NCBI GenBank assembly: GCA_032717465.1 | Contig: CM064681.1 | Location: 13,665,954 to 13,729,953 of the forward strand | From: Coenobita brevimanus | Taxonomy: Eukaryota; Arthropoda; Malacostraca; Decapoda; Coenobitidae | DNA length: 64,000 nt | Reading direction: 5' to 3' | In this document: piece by piece, positions 34,976 through 45,829 of the stretch | Position numbering within the stretch: the stretch's first letter is position 1 | How the letters are laid out: each line of letters begins with the position of its first letter | Made by a program: the position numbers and the translations under genes | The notes under the pieces: model-generated | The model's input: the letters and a program-made list of their open reading frames with translations, nothing else | Database searches by the model: none | What the model was told of the DNA's origin: nothing

Positions 34976-35725
34976 ACCAATCAATTAATCATTTTCTGTG
35001 GCACCCCACGTGATGCCTAGGGCCTGGATGAACTCTCCAGCAATATTTGTCTCTTGCCATCTCCTTCAGGTCCCACCAAAGTCCTCTCCTGCTTCTCTTT
35101 TCATTGCCCTCAACCAGGTTTCCCTCGGCCTACCTCTGCCTCTTCTTCCTGTAGTAGTCCACTCTGGTACATCCTTTATTAAACTGCCTTCTTTTCTATA
35201 AATGTGCCCATGCCATTTTCAGCGAGTCAGTCACATATTGATCAACTGGTTCCACTCTCGTAATATCCCTTACTCTTTCATTTGTAACTCTGTCTAGTCA
35301 CTTTACCACAAATAATCCCTCAGTATTTTTTTCTCAAATCCTAATACTTTCTGATGTGTTGCAATTGTACTGTACCATGACCCATGCCCATAAATAAAAA
35401 TTGGTCTAACCATGGACTTGTGAATTTTTAGTTTAGTATGTATCGAAACCAAATTATTATTCCAAACATTTCAACATTCCAACAGCTCGCCAAGCCAATC
35501 TGATACTCTTCCCAATTTCATTGTTTGATGATCCATTAGATGATACAATCGTTCCCAGATATTTAAAATATTTGCACAATCGATTTGGTTCTCCACGTTC
35601 ATATTAATAATTTTAGTCTTTCCAGAATTTACTACCAATCCCACTTTTTCTTCTTCCTCCACCAGACAATCAAGCACCCTCTGCACCTCGTAAATACTTC
35701 CGCAAATCAGTGCATTGTTATCAGC
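34976..35725 (-). pseudogene. LINE C-terminal fragment, inverted relative to 33740-34507
   Basis: On the minus strand it starts within YADD ('YADNNALICGSIYE') and continues VLDCLVEEEEKVGLVVNSGKTKIINMNVENQ. It later degenerates but matches the C-terminus of the plus-strand copy up to the shared 3' end 'ctgtggcacccc' (34996-35007). It is inserted in a B monomer, which resumes at 'gaataattcaaaactatt'. The Asp pair of YADD is partly mutated. Confidence 0.75.
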
Positions 35726-37394
35726 ATATGAATAATTCAAAACTATTATACTTGAGTGATACTAAAAACCGCAAAAGTGAGGGCGAAAGCACTAAATAGG
35801 CATTTTCCTCCAATGTACTCTTTATTAGCAAAATTCAGAAAACATTTCTGAGAGTGAGAAAACTCTGGAAAAAAAAAAAAAAAGTCAGTAAGAAGGCTAA
35901 ATGAGGTAGTACGTAGGATGAAATCGATTCACAGGTAAAGAAGGTTGGCATTTGAGGGGTTAAAGCCCAAAGAGTTTCATTTGATTAGAGACGTGAAAAC
36001 AACTTGGAAATTTAGAAATAAAACTCATATTATTTTTATCTGTATACCTCGGGCTTTAAAGTGGCACTTCGAGCCTCCTGATGAATGATAAAAAATGGAT
36101 TATTTTAGCAGTATGACGGTTCGTGTGACATCATTATCCATATTTACCGAGGTAAAATCACTCGGAAAGACAATAAATCGTTTAAAGGAAACTTGTTTAG
36201 GTATTCATTACGAGATATATATTATTAGAAGAAAGTAAATGCATAGCCGGACTGAGATACAATTTATAAAATTCACTTGGTTTCTCATATAAAGTTTTAT
36301 TGTTCGCGATGGGTCTAAAAAAAAAAAAAAAAAATCAGGTGGCAGGAGCTTCGACCTGAACTGTTGTGCTTGCCATGTTTGGATTAACTCAGTTTTTTAT
36401 TTCCGATGAGTAATATTTTTTTCTATATTCCAACTGTGAACTAATTACGGTTGATAGCATCCGCTTCGGGGTAGTTAAGTACTATTTTACTGGAACGATG
36501 GCTGTATAAAGGTACTTTTGGGCGAAATCGCTGAATATGCAACTTCCACAAATATACTCAAATCTGATTGCGAAACACACCAAATTATTTCCAAAACTCA
36601 GAAGATTTCTGAGGGTGAAAAAAATCACTTAGGAAACAAGTAAAATCGATTGACAGGTAAAGAGAGCAGGCATCTGAGGTGTTTAAGAACAGTAAGTTTG
36701 AATCGATGTGTGGGTCACTGAAACAAACCAGAAACTTCGAATAACGTTTTTCATCTGCATAAGCACTTTAAAAATACATCGGTCCTGACTGAACGATATA
36801 TATATATATATATCATGAATATATATACAGCCTCATTTCCTTAGGTAAAATCTCTTTAAAACTGAAATACATCGCGAGAAGTAATGTTGACGGGCTTTTG
36901 AGTCTCACCTAAAAATTTCCACGGGAAAGTATAAGAACTATCGCAATACCGAAATATATTTATTACCATTTATAACTATTTTGTCATCTCCGCAGACATA
37001 TAGTGCATGAGATACCAAAAATGCAGTTTGAATCAATAGTGAATGACCCGTATTTAATTTTTTTTTTTTTTTTTGTTACGGTAAAAGCATCCTCTTTAGG
37101 AATAATTCAATGTATTATGCTTGAGTGATTCTAAAACCCGCATTATTGATGGCAAATACACTAAATATGCAACTTGGACAAACGTTCTCTAAATTAGGTG
37201 GGAAACACTCACAATTGCATGTAAAATTAAGAAAACATTTCTGTGTGAGAAAATTCCGTCTCGGAAATAAGAATCAGTAAGAACGCTAAATAAGGTTATA
37301 CGCAGAATGAAATCGATTCACAGATAAAGATGGCAGGCATTTGAGGGGTCTAAGCCCAAAGTGTTTCGTTTGATAAGGGACGTGAAAACAACTA
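35726..37394. repeat. Satellite block B-A-B with TA tract at 36797-36812
   Basis: Contains B, A ('ttacggttgatagcatccgc' near 36446) and B again, ending at 'gtgaaaacaac' where the inverted-repeat transposon begins. From 35797 it is duplicated at 61524. Confidence 0.8.
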
Positions 37395-37694
37395 TAGTCG
37401 GTTTCAGGGAGTCTGACGCACTAATTTTGGCAGCTGAGGACAGGTGCATTTGGTAACACTGCTCGATGCTCTAGGGCGGTGATTGGTCAATTCCGGTCGT
37501 GTTTGAACGTGCGCCATATTGACTTTGTATTCCAACCAGGGTCCACATTTATTTGTAAGATACCGGATTATACAGATACAAATTAATTATATTTTTAAAG
37601 ATAAATATGTGCCTTTTAAATTATGAGAGATAAACCTGAACGACATTGATAACATAACTCAGTAAAGTCGCAACTAGACGCATACGGACACGGT
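37395..37694 (+). repeat. Left terminal inverted repeat
   Basis: Pairs imperfectly with 38388-38685. Its copy at 63255 belongs to the duplicated segment at the window end. Confidence 0.75.
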
Positions 37695-38096
37695 TAGCGA
37701 CTTATTTATTTGTTTATGTTTGACTTCGTTCACACTGCACGCGGTTTTATTATAGTAGTATCGTTTAAGTATTATTTTCTCATGTAATTTGCTTTTCTCT
37801 TACTTTCCTTTCTTCCACCATTAAAAAAATTCCTTCATTGTACAGTGATGTAATCCATTACTTTCCCGGCTCCTCTCTGTCGAGGGGACATAGATACATC
37901 ATGCTTGAGGTGGCCAGGGATTGGGTGTCTGCTTGTCTGTCTGTATGTCTGTCTCATGATACTTATGAAAATATTCAGGAAAATCAAACACCAAACTTAT
38001 TAATATAAGAAATAATTTAACTGAATCTATGAATAGAAACAAATGCAGATTTTTTAAGCTACTGTTACCTATGAAGGTAACAAAAATGTGTATGTA

Positions 38097-38099
<3 letters not shown>

Positions 38100-38168
<69 letters not shown>
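38100..38168. repeat. (TA)n tract inside the transposon
   Basis: A pure TA run at the middle of the element. The duplicate copy at 63969-64000 runs into the window edge in the same tract. Confidence 0.95.
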
Positions 38169-38171
<3 letters not shown>

Positions 38172-38387
38172 GAATAGCATGTGTTCACTAAAGTGAGGTG
38201 TGCGTGTGTGTGTTTCCACAAATCATAATTATTAGAAACAGGGTAGAGTCGTATATTAGTAGATAAGGTAATGGAGGGCATGGTGTAAACTGTAGACTGT
38301 GATACTGTGTAACAATGGTGGGAGAAACATTCGAGCCTTCACATGACCTCGAGACCACCTTGCTATGAACGTCTAAATCCCTGCCAC

Positions 38388-38685
38388 AGTCTCTGTGTCC
38401 ATTTGCGTCCAGTTGCGACTTTGCTTTCTTTTATTACCAATGTCGGTCAGGTTTATCTCTAATATTTTAAAAGGCACATATTGATAATTAAAGATATCAT
38501 TAATTTGTACCTGTATAATCCGATATCTTACAAATAAGTGAGGGCAAAGGTTGGAATATAAAGTCTGGTGCACGTTCAGACACAACGGGATTTGACCAAT
38601 CACCGCCCTAGAGCATCGCACAGTTACAAAATCCACCTGACCTCAGCTGGCAAAATTAGTGCGGCAGACTCCCTGAAACCGACGG
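38388..38685 (-). repeat. Right terminal inverted repeat
   Basis: Inverted counterpart of 37395-37694, with scattered substitutions and small indels. Confidence 0.75.
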
Positions 38686-39119
38686 TAGGAAATTTAGGGA
38701 TAAAACGGATATTGTTTTTATCTGGATAACTAAGGCTTTAAAGTGGCCTCCCGAGCCTCCTGATCAAAAGAAAAAATATATATATCGCAGTATGACGGTT
38801 TATGTGATATCATTATATTTAGCAAGGTAAAATCACTCCGGAAAACAATAAATCGCTACAAGAAAATTTCTTAGGTACTGATTATCAGATATATTAGGAA
38901 AAACTAAATACATAGCCGTACTGAGCTAAACAATATACAAACATTACTTCGTTCCTCATATGCGCAGTTTTATTGTTAATGATGGGTAAAAAAAAAAAAA
39001 AAAAAAAAAGGTTCCAGGAGAGTCGAGGGGGAACTGTTGTCTCTGCAGTGTTGAGATTAAGTGGATTTTTATTATCCTATTAGTCATTTTTTTTTTCTAT
39101 CAGCCGTGACTACAAGGAT
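38686..39119. repeat. Satellite block (B into A)
   Basis: It resumes at 'ggaaatttagggataaaacg' and ends at 'aaggataaaaattagtg', where the plus-strand LINE begins. Confidence 0.8.
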
Positions 39120-40022
39120 AAAAATTAGTGCTCTCTCCTTTCACTGATCCACCTGGTGAACTAGCTTACACCTTTTCTATCCTTAATGACCTAGAGCAGC
39201 TTGTACAGCACCCTACCCGTATCCCTGACCGCCTCGGAGAGAGCTCCAACATACTTGACCTCTTCCTTACTACTAATCCTTCTGCTTACACTGTTAATCT
39301 TTTCTCTCCTTTGGGCTCCTCTGATCACAACCTTATCACTTTAACCTGTCTTATCGCTCCGGTATGGCCTGTGGACCCTCCAAAGACACGACGTCTGTGG
39401 CATTTTGGAGCTGCGGATTGGGAGGCCCTCAGGCAGTACTTCTTTGATTTCCATGGAATGAATATTGCTTCCATGACGGGGAGCCATCTGGGTGTGCCTT
39501 GCTCATTACGAAGGTTATTCTCTCGGGCATGGAAGCATACATTCCTTTCTCATATCCTTTGACTAACGCAAGAAAGCCTTGGTTTAATCACGCTTGTTCT
39601 AATGCTGTCCGCAACAAGGAGAGGGCCTATAAAAGGTACCTGAACCAACCCACCCCTGAATCACATCTTTTATACGTTTCTGCCCGGAATCGTGCTCTGT
39701 TCTTCCCTCTGCTAAAAATAATTTTATCCTTACTAAATGCTCTTAACTCTCCAACTCTAATTCTTCCCGCTCCTTCTGGCACCTTGCCAAAAACCTTTCA
39801 AACAACTTTACCTCATCATCCTTCCCTCCTCTTTTCTAATCTGATGGCTCTGTAGCTATTTCTTCTACTGATAAGGCAGGTAGAGGATTCTGAAAGTGTC
39901 TGGGTTACGAGAAAATCTGCGAGAACTTTTGCTATGTGCATACGAGGTTTTGATAAGTGGTATTCTGAAGAGTGTTGTACGACAATCAACACCAACACCA
40001 GGTTGAGCCAGGGCAAGTGCTG

Positions 40023-40095
40023 GCCAATCAAGGAGCGGAAGGTTTCTCTATTTAAACCTGAATAACCAATCACAGTACACCGGAGTATGACGTCA
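40023..40095 (+). promoter_or_regulatory. Promoter-like cluster (CCAAT, CCAAT, TGACGTCA)
   Basis: Two 'ccaatca' words and one perfect CRE-like palindrome lie within ~75 bp, roughly 80-155 bp before the ATG at 40178, inside a DNA transposon. Function is inferred only. Confidence 0.3.
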
Positions 40096-40177
40096 TAGTG
40101 GTAGCAGACGATGTTTCCACACCGCCAGTTATAATTTCCAAGACAGTATTGAAGCAGTGGAAGACCACCAATATATT

Positions 40178-40279
40178 ATGTACAGAAGGGCAGTGAACTT
40201 CTCAGAGGAAGAAATAAGTGCGCTGAGTCATAATTTTTTCGACATTGTGTCATGTAGGCTATCGCCATATTTTAGATGA
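40178..40279 (+). other. Short open frame within the nested transposon, N-terminal fragment
   Basis: 33 codons from ATG, beginning MYRRAVNFSEEEISAL, then a stop. The NFSEEE start resembles the beginning of Myb/SANT-like DNA-binding proteins carried by some DNA transposons, but the match is short and may be coincidence. Upstream lie two CCAATCA motifs (~40023 and ~40065) and a palindromic TGACGTCA (40088-40095), a promoter-like arrangement. Confidence 0.3.
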
Positions 40280-43200
40280 GTTTCTTCTTAACACTGGCTT
40301 GTTTAATGGAATTTCTCTGAACATTATATCAATAGGCCATAATCTGTTTGTAGTAAAGGCAATATTGGCCGACAATGCTAGTTTTACCACATATGTCGAA
40401 GTAGTATTTGCTCCGTTATGGTATTCTGGCATCGTCTACGACGCTTTTCTGCCACTTGTACTTATTTTTTTGAAAAATCGCAACAGTTGTATGCATATAA
40501 GGATTAATTGATGCATGATTTAATTCTCAGGATTTGAGGGATGTTTCAGCTACAACATTTGTAAAAATAGGAGAGTTATAAGGCTTACAATGTACTTAGG
40601 GCTGCCTCTCACATGGCGCAACTCTACGAGGAGAATTGACAACGCCGCATAGGGTTTGCGCTCGTTTTCTAGGGCTCCAGAATATGCACTTAAGTGAAAA
40701 GTTGCTCTTACGCCCAAAGATGTTGGATTTGCGAGGATTTCTGAGCTTTCAGAATCAGCCCCCAAATCTCTTCGCCCAGACTTTCTCCTCCAATTTCACC
40801 TTAGACGATTCCGGTGCCGTTCCTCCATCACTTCCCCCCTCTCACTTCCTCATAGCTGACATTAAAATTTCTTCAGCCGATGTATTTTCTGCCATCACTG
40901 GCCTCAATACTAAGAAGACATTTGGGCCTGATGGAGTCCCTCCTGTTGTTCTCAAGAACTGTGCTTCTGTGCTTACACCCTGCCTAGGCAAACTCTTTCG
41001 CCTTTGTCTATCAACTCATACCTTTCCTTCTTGCTGGAAGTTTGCTCTTATTCAGCCAGTCCCAAAGAAGGGTGACCACTCCCAACCCTCTATCGTCCAA
41101 TTGCCTTAACATCCTGTATCTCAAAAGTTTTCGAGTCTACTCAATAGAAAAATTTTAATGCACCTTTCCTATCACAACCTTCTTTCCGATCGTCAGCATG
41201 GGTTCCGTCAGGGACGCTCTGCTGGCGATCTTCTCACCTACTTTCAGACTCCTGGTCATCCTCCTTTAGGGACTTGGGCGAAAGCTTTGCCATTGCACTT
41301 GACATCTCAAAGGCTTTCGATCGAGTCTGGCATAAATCTTTATTTTCCAAACTGCCCTCTTACGGTTTCTATCCTTCTATCTGTGTCTTCATCTCTAGCT
41401 TCCTTTCTGGTCGTTCTATAACCGCTGTTGTAGACGGCCATCTTTGTTCTCCTAGATCTATCAACAGTGGTGTTCCTCAGGGCTCTGTCATATCACCAAC
41501 TCTCTTCCTTTAATTTATCAATGACCTAAGCTGTACATCTAACCCTATCCACTCATATGCTGATGACTCCACCCTTCAACTTTCCATTCGGTTCCCGCAA
41601 TGTCCATCTCAGCAGTTCAACAAACAAGGGACGAGGCTATGGCACACATAGTCTGACTTGGTTCGTATCTCTGACTGGGGTAAAAATAATCTGGTGTTTA
41701 ATGCTTCAAAGACAGTTTTCACACCTATCAACATGACAAAATATTCTACAGGTATACCCACTAATGTTTAATAATATTCAGCTTAATCCTGCATCATCCT
41801 TGAACATGCTTGGGGTTTCATTTACTCGGGACTTATCTTGGAAAGATCATATTACATCTTGTAAAATCTGCTTCCAAGAGATTAGGTGTGCTAAGCCGAC
41901 TCCGTTCCTTCTTTACCCCTGCACAGTTGTTGACTCTATACAGGGGTTTTATCCACCCCTGTGTGGAGTACAACGGTCATGTGTGGGGAAGCTCCCCACA
42001 CACAGCTCTTCTCAATAGGGTGGAGTCAAAGGCTTTTCATCTCATTAACTCTCCTCTTACTGACTCCCTTCAACCTCTGTCTCTTCGTCTCACTGTTGCA
42101 TCTTTATCTCTTTTCTATCGCTACTTCAATGGTCACTGCTCCTCTGAACTGTCTGCATACATTCCTCGTCCTCTACGACGGGCGTGTTGCACCCGTCTAG
42201 CAGCTCTCATCCCTTTTCTGTCCAACTCTCTAATGCAAGAGTTAACCGTTACTCCTAGTCTTTCATTTATTCAACAGGTCAGCTCTGGAACTGTCTCCCT
42301 CTGTCTGTATTTCCTGCTTCCTATGATCTCTAGTCTTTCAAACGCAGTGTGTCCAGGCATCTCGAAATGATCGGATCTATAATTTGGTTCTCTTGTATTT
42401 TGTTTTTCTCTTGGAAAGAACAATAACTGAGGGCTCATGGCCTTTGGTTCCTTCTTCCTCGCATAAAAAAAAAAAAAAAAGTTACGTCTGATAGCATCCG
42501 CTTTGGGGGTAGTTCAAAAGTATTTTACTGGAGTGATGGCAGCATAAACTCATTTTGGTGCGAAATCGCTAAATATGCATCATCCACAAATGTACTCAAA
42601 ACTGACTGCGAAACACACCAAATTATTTCCAAAACTCGGAAGTCATATGAGGGTGAAAAAATCACATGTGGTAAACATCATAAAATAGATTGACACGAAA
42701 AGAGAGCTGGCATCTGAGAGTTTCAGAACAATAAGTTCCAATTGATGTGAGGGTCACCGAAACAAGCGAAAAATTTCGAAAATGAGGATTCTTTTTTATA
42801 TGCAGTAGAAGCACTTTAAAATTACATCCAGCCTCCTGGTTGTTAAAAAAAAAAAAAGTTCGCACATTGTGAAGGTTCGTGTTACACCATAAGCCACATT
42901 TCTTTAGGTAAAATCTCTCAAAACTGTCATACCTAGTGAGAAGGAATATTGACTTTCTTTTGACTCACTTTAAAATTTGAGAGTATAAACGCTATCGCAA
43001 TATCGATAATATAATAAATTACCATTCATAACTTTATCTTTATCTTCGTAGACATATAGTGCATGAGAACTAGAGAAAATGGAAGTTGAAAGAACAATGA
43101 ATCAACTGTATTAATGTCGTCTGGCTACTGCTTGAATTATTACGTTATTAAGAGGGTCGTTTGTGACTTTTTTCATTTGTAGTGGTACATCAGATAATTT

Positions 43201-43623
43201 TTTTTTTTTTTTTTTAGGTAAAAGTATCCGCTTTAGGAATAATTCAAAACTATTATACCTGACTGACACGAAAAACCGCATAATTGATGGCCAAAACACT
43301 AAATATGCACCAAATATCCACAAATGTACTCTAAAATTAGCTGGGAAACACTAGGCTACCAATCGAATTTGAAATTTAGAAAACTTTTCTGAGGGTGAGA
43401 CAACCCCGATTCGGAAAAAGAGAGTCAGTAACAAGGTTCAATGAGGTAGTACGTAAGATAAAATCGATTCACAGGTACGAAAGGTTGATATTTCGGTGTT
43501 TTCAGCCCAAAGAGTTTCATTTGATTAGACATGAAAACAACTTGGAAATCTAGAACTAAAACAGATATTATTTTTATCTGTATAACTAGGGCTAAATATG
43601 TAACTTCAACACATGTACTCAAA

Positions 43624-43843
43624 ACTGGTTGGGAAACACCCCCAATTATTTGTTTCTCAGAAAACATTTCTGTGTGAATAAACCATATTTAGAAAACATA
43701 TAAGATATCGATTAACCCGTAAAGACAGCTGGACTGGTTGGGAAACACCCCCAATTATTTGTTTAACTCAGAAAATATTTCTGTGTGAATAAACCATATT
43801 TAGAAAACATATAAGATATCGATTAACCCGTAAAGACAGCTGG
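43624..43843. repeat. Recent ~110 bp tandem duplication inside the satellite
   Basis: Two almost identical adjacent copies begin 'actggttgggaaacaccccc' and end 'cccgtaaagacagctgg'. They differ by about three bases, far less than neighbouring monomers. Confidence 0.85.
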
Positions 43844-43976
43844 CATCTGATGTGTTTAAGAACAATAAGTATGGATTGATATGAGTCACCGAAACAAATG
43901 AGGAACTTCGAATATATATTTTTTTTAATCTGCAGTAGAAACACATTAAAATTACATCGAGCCACCTGACTGAACG

Positions 43977-44077
<101 letters not shown>

Positions 44078-45379
44078 ATTATAGAGGTCCGTGTTACACC
44101 ATAATCCACATTTGGTAAAATTTCTCAAAAATGTGATACTTGTTGAGAAGGAATATTGATGAGCTTTTGACTCTCACTTAAAAATTTGTACGTGAATGTA
44201 TAAACACTATCGGAATACCAAGATACCATTTGTAACTTTACTCATCTCCGTAGACATATAGTGCATGACAGCTACAAAAAATGGAGGTTGAAAGAACACT
44301 GAATGAATTGTATTAATGTCGTCTGGCAATTACTCGAACTTTTTACGTTATTGTAAGGGTCATTTGTGACTTTTCATTTGCTGTGGTAACTTCAGATTAA
44401 AAAAAAAAAAAAGTTTTTGTTTAGGTAAAAGCATCCGCTTTAGGAATAATTCAAAATTGTTGTACTTGACTGATACTTAAAAAAAAAAAAAAAAAAAAAA
44501 AAAAAGCATAATTGAGGAAGAAAGCACTACATAATTATGGAACTTACACAAATGAACTCTAAATTAGCTGGGAAACATTCCCAAATGTATGGGAAATTCA
44601 GAAAACTTTTCTGAAGGTCTTGGAAAAAGAAAGTTTGTAACAAGGATAAATGAGGCAGCATGGATGAAATCGGTTCACAGGTAAGGAAGGTTGACATAAG
44701 AGGGGTCTAAGGCCAAAGAGTTTTGTTTGATTGGAGACGTGAAAACGACTTAGAAATTTGGAAGTAAAACGGACATTACTTTTATCTGTGTAACTAGGGC
44801 TATAAGTGGCAATTTGGGCCTCCTGATCAGTTATAAAAAATGAAATATTTAACATTATGACGGTTCGAGTGATATTATCAATATATACCAAGGTAAAATC
44901 ACTCCGAAAAGCCATAAATCAATTGCAAGAAAATTGTTTAGGTAACGATATATTGTTTGGAAAAACTAAATACGTATCGGTACTGAGATGTACAATTTAT
45001 AAACGTTACTTGGTTCCTCATATATGCAATTCATGGGTCTAAATGAAATTAGGTTGCCAGAGAGTCGACCTGAACTGTTGTGTCTGACGTGTTGAGATAA
45101 ACTGGATTATTAATTTTAGATGAGTCTATTGGCCTTTTTTTTTTTTTTTTTTTTTTTAATTAATCCTAGTTGTGACTTCAGGGTTAAAGAATAGTGCCAG
45201 TTGCGAGCTATTTACGGCTGATAGCATCCACTTTGGCGATAGTTCAAAACTATTTTATTGAAGTGATGGCTGTATAAACGTATTTTGGAGGAAAATCGAT
45301 AAATATGCAACTCCAACAAATGAACTAAAAATTTATTGCTGACACCAAATTGTTCCCAAAACTCGGAAGACATTTCTGA

Positions 45380-45602
45380 GGGAGGTGGGGGCGCTCACCA
45401 TCCATTCACTCAATGTAGTGCTGCTCTCGGGTGTCTGCCCTGTCCTCTCCATCCTTCTTTCCTTCCAATTTCTTCCGTCTTTCATTCCTTCATTCTTTCC
45501 TCTTCTGCCTATGGGTGACTCTGCACTGAGTGACACGCCAAATGGTTTCCTGTACACCAGGAAACCATTTACTAGGCTGGGTGGTAACCATATAACCAAA
45601 TT
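45380..45602. other. Unclassified insertion with a perfect hairpin
   Basis: This interrupts an A monomer after 'gacatttctgaggg'. It contains a pyrimidine-rich stretch and a perfect 13 bp stem with a 5 nt loop at 45540-45570 ('aaatggtttcctg', loop 'tacac'). It may be the 5' part of the composite element continuing in the SINE at 45603, or a separate insertion. Confidence 0.5.
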
Positions 45603-45829
45603 TTGGCGCCTGGTGGTTTAGTGGGTAATTATTGTGCTCCAATCGGATTGAGCCGGTGAAGGTTTATATCCAGGGGATGGTTGAGGTTTATAGCTCACGT
45701 AATACCACTCAGGGATGAGTGAGATTGGTCACTCTCATCTTAAATGTTAGGACCGACTGCCTAGCCCCGGGCTCCTACGCTTCTCATGGGGCAACGTAGG
45801 ATTGGATGATGGATGGATGGATGGATAGA
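45603..45829 (+). mobile_element. tRNA-like SINE with GGAT tail
   Basis: An A-box-like 'tggtttagtgg' (45614-45624) and a degenerate B-box-like 'ggtttatatcc' (45661-45671) lie at tRNA-like spacing. The element ends in 'ggatgatggatggatggat', after which the A monomer resumes at 'aaaaaatcac'. The tail resembles the GATGATG ends of the LINEs at 53566 and 57914, but only over a few bases. Confidence 0.6.

Larger units (their letters stand above)
37395..38685. mobile_element. DNA transposon with ~290 bp terminal inverted repeats, non-autonomous
   Basis: The outer ends read 'gtcggtttcagggagtctg' and, inverted, 'cagactccctgaaaccgac'. The repeats extend to about 37694 on the left and 38388 on the right. 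A shared inner segment includes 'ggcggtgattggtcaa'. Dinucleotides TA flank both ends (37393-37394 and 38686-38687). The interrupted satellite reads 'gtgaaaacaact' on the left and 'ggaaatttagg' on the right, as in uninterrupted copies, which fixes the boundaries. The interior has a TA tract (38100-38168) and no transposase. A TA target site suggests Tc1/mariner-like mobilisation, but this is inference. Confidence 0.8.
39880..40763. mobile_element. Non-autonomous DNA transposon nested in the LINE
   Basis: The uninterrupted LINE at 55650 reads 'gataaagcagatttcttcgc'. Here 'gataaggcag' and 'aaatctcttcgc' are separated by about 884 bp. The insert's ends are imperfect inverted repeats: 'gattctgaaag' at ~39886 and 'ctttcagaatc' at ~40747, with further inner matches ('aacttttgctatgtgcata' against an inverted 'tatgcacttaagtgaaaag'). 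No clear target duplication is visible and the family is not assigned. Confidence 0.7.
39128..42370 (+). pseudogene. Jockey/CR1-like endonuclease/RT pseudogene
   Basis: The copy starts in the endonuclease C-terminal part ([21 protein letters not shown] followed by SSDHNLI, 39240-39340). RT fingers are at 40870-41090 (GLNTKKTFGPDGVPPVVLKNC, VPKKGD). The palm has FDRVWHKSLFSKL (~41310), GVPQGSVISPTLF (~41470-41510) and YADDS at 41556-41570. The C-terminus has SLNMLGVSFTRDLSWKDH (~41795) and VEYNGHVWGSSPH (~41965). Frameshifts at about 41095, 41515 and 41860, plus the DNA insertion, make it non-functional. Confidence 0.8.
39120..42477 (+). mobile_element. Jockey/CR1-like LINE, 5' truncated, broken by a DNA transposon
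   Basis: LINE sequence runs 39120-39879 and 40764-42477, interrupted by a ~884 bp insertion. It shares long stretches with the LINE at 55530, including 'tagctatttcttctactgat' and the 3' end 'tttggttccttcttcct'. It ends in an A run at about 42465, after which the satellite restarts at 'gttacgtctgatagcatcc'. Confidence 0.85.

Noticed and set aside
37395..38685. LTR retrotransposon or virus-derived insertion
   Set aside because: The long terminal repeats are inverted, not direct, and no gag, pol or integrase coding is present.
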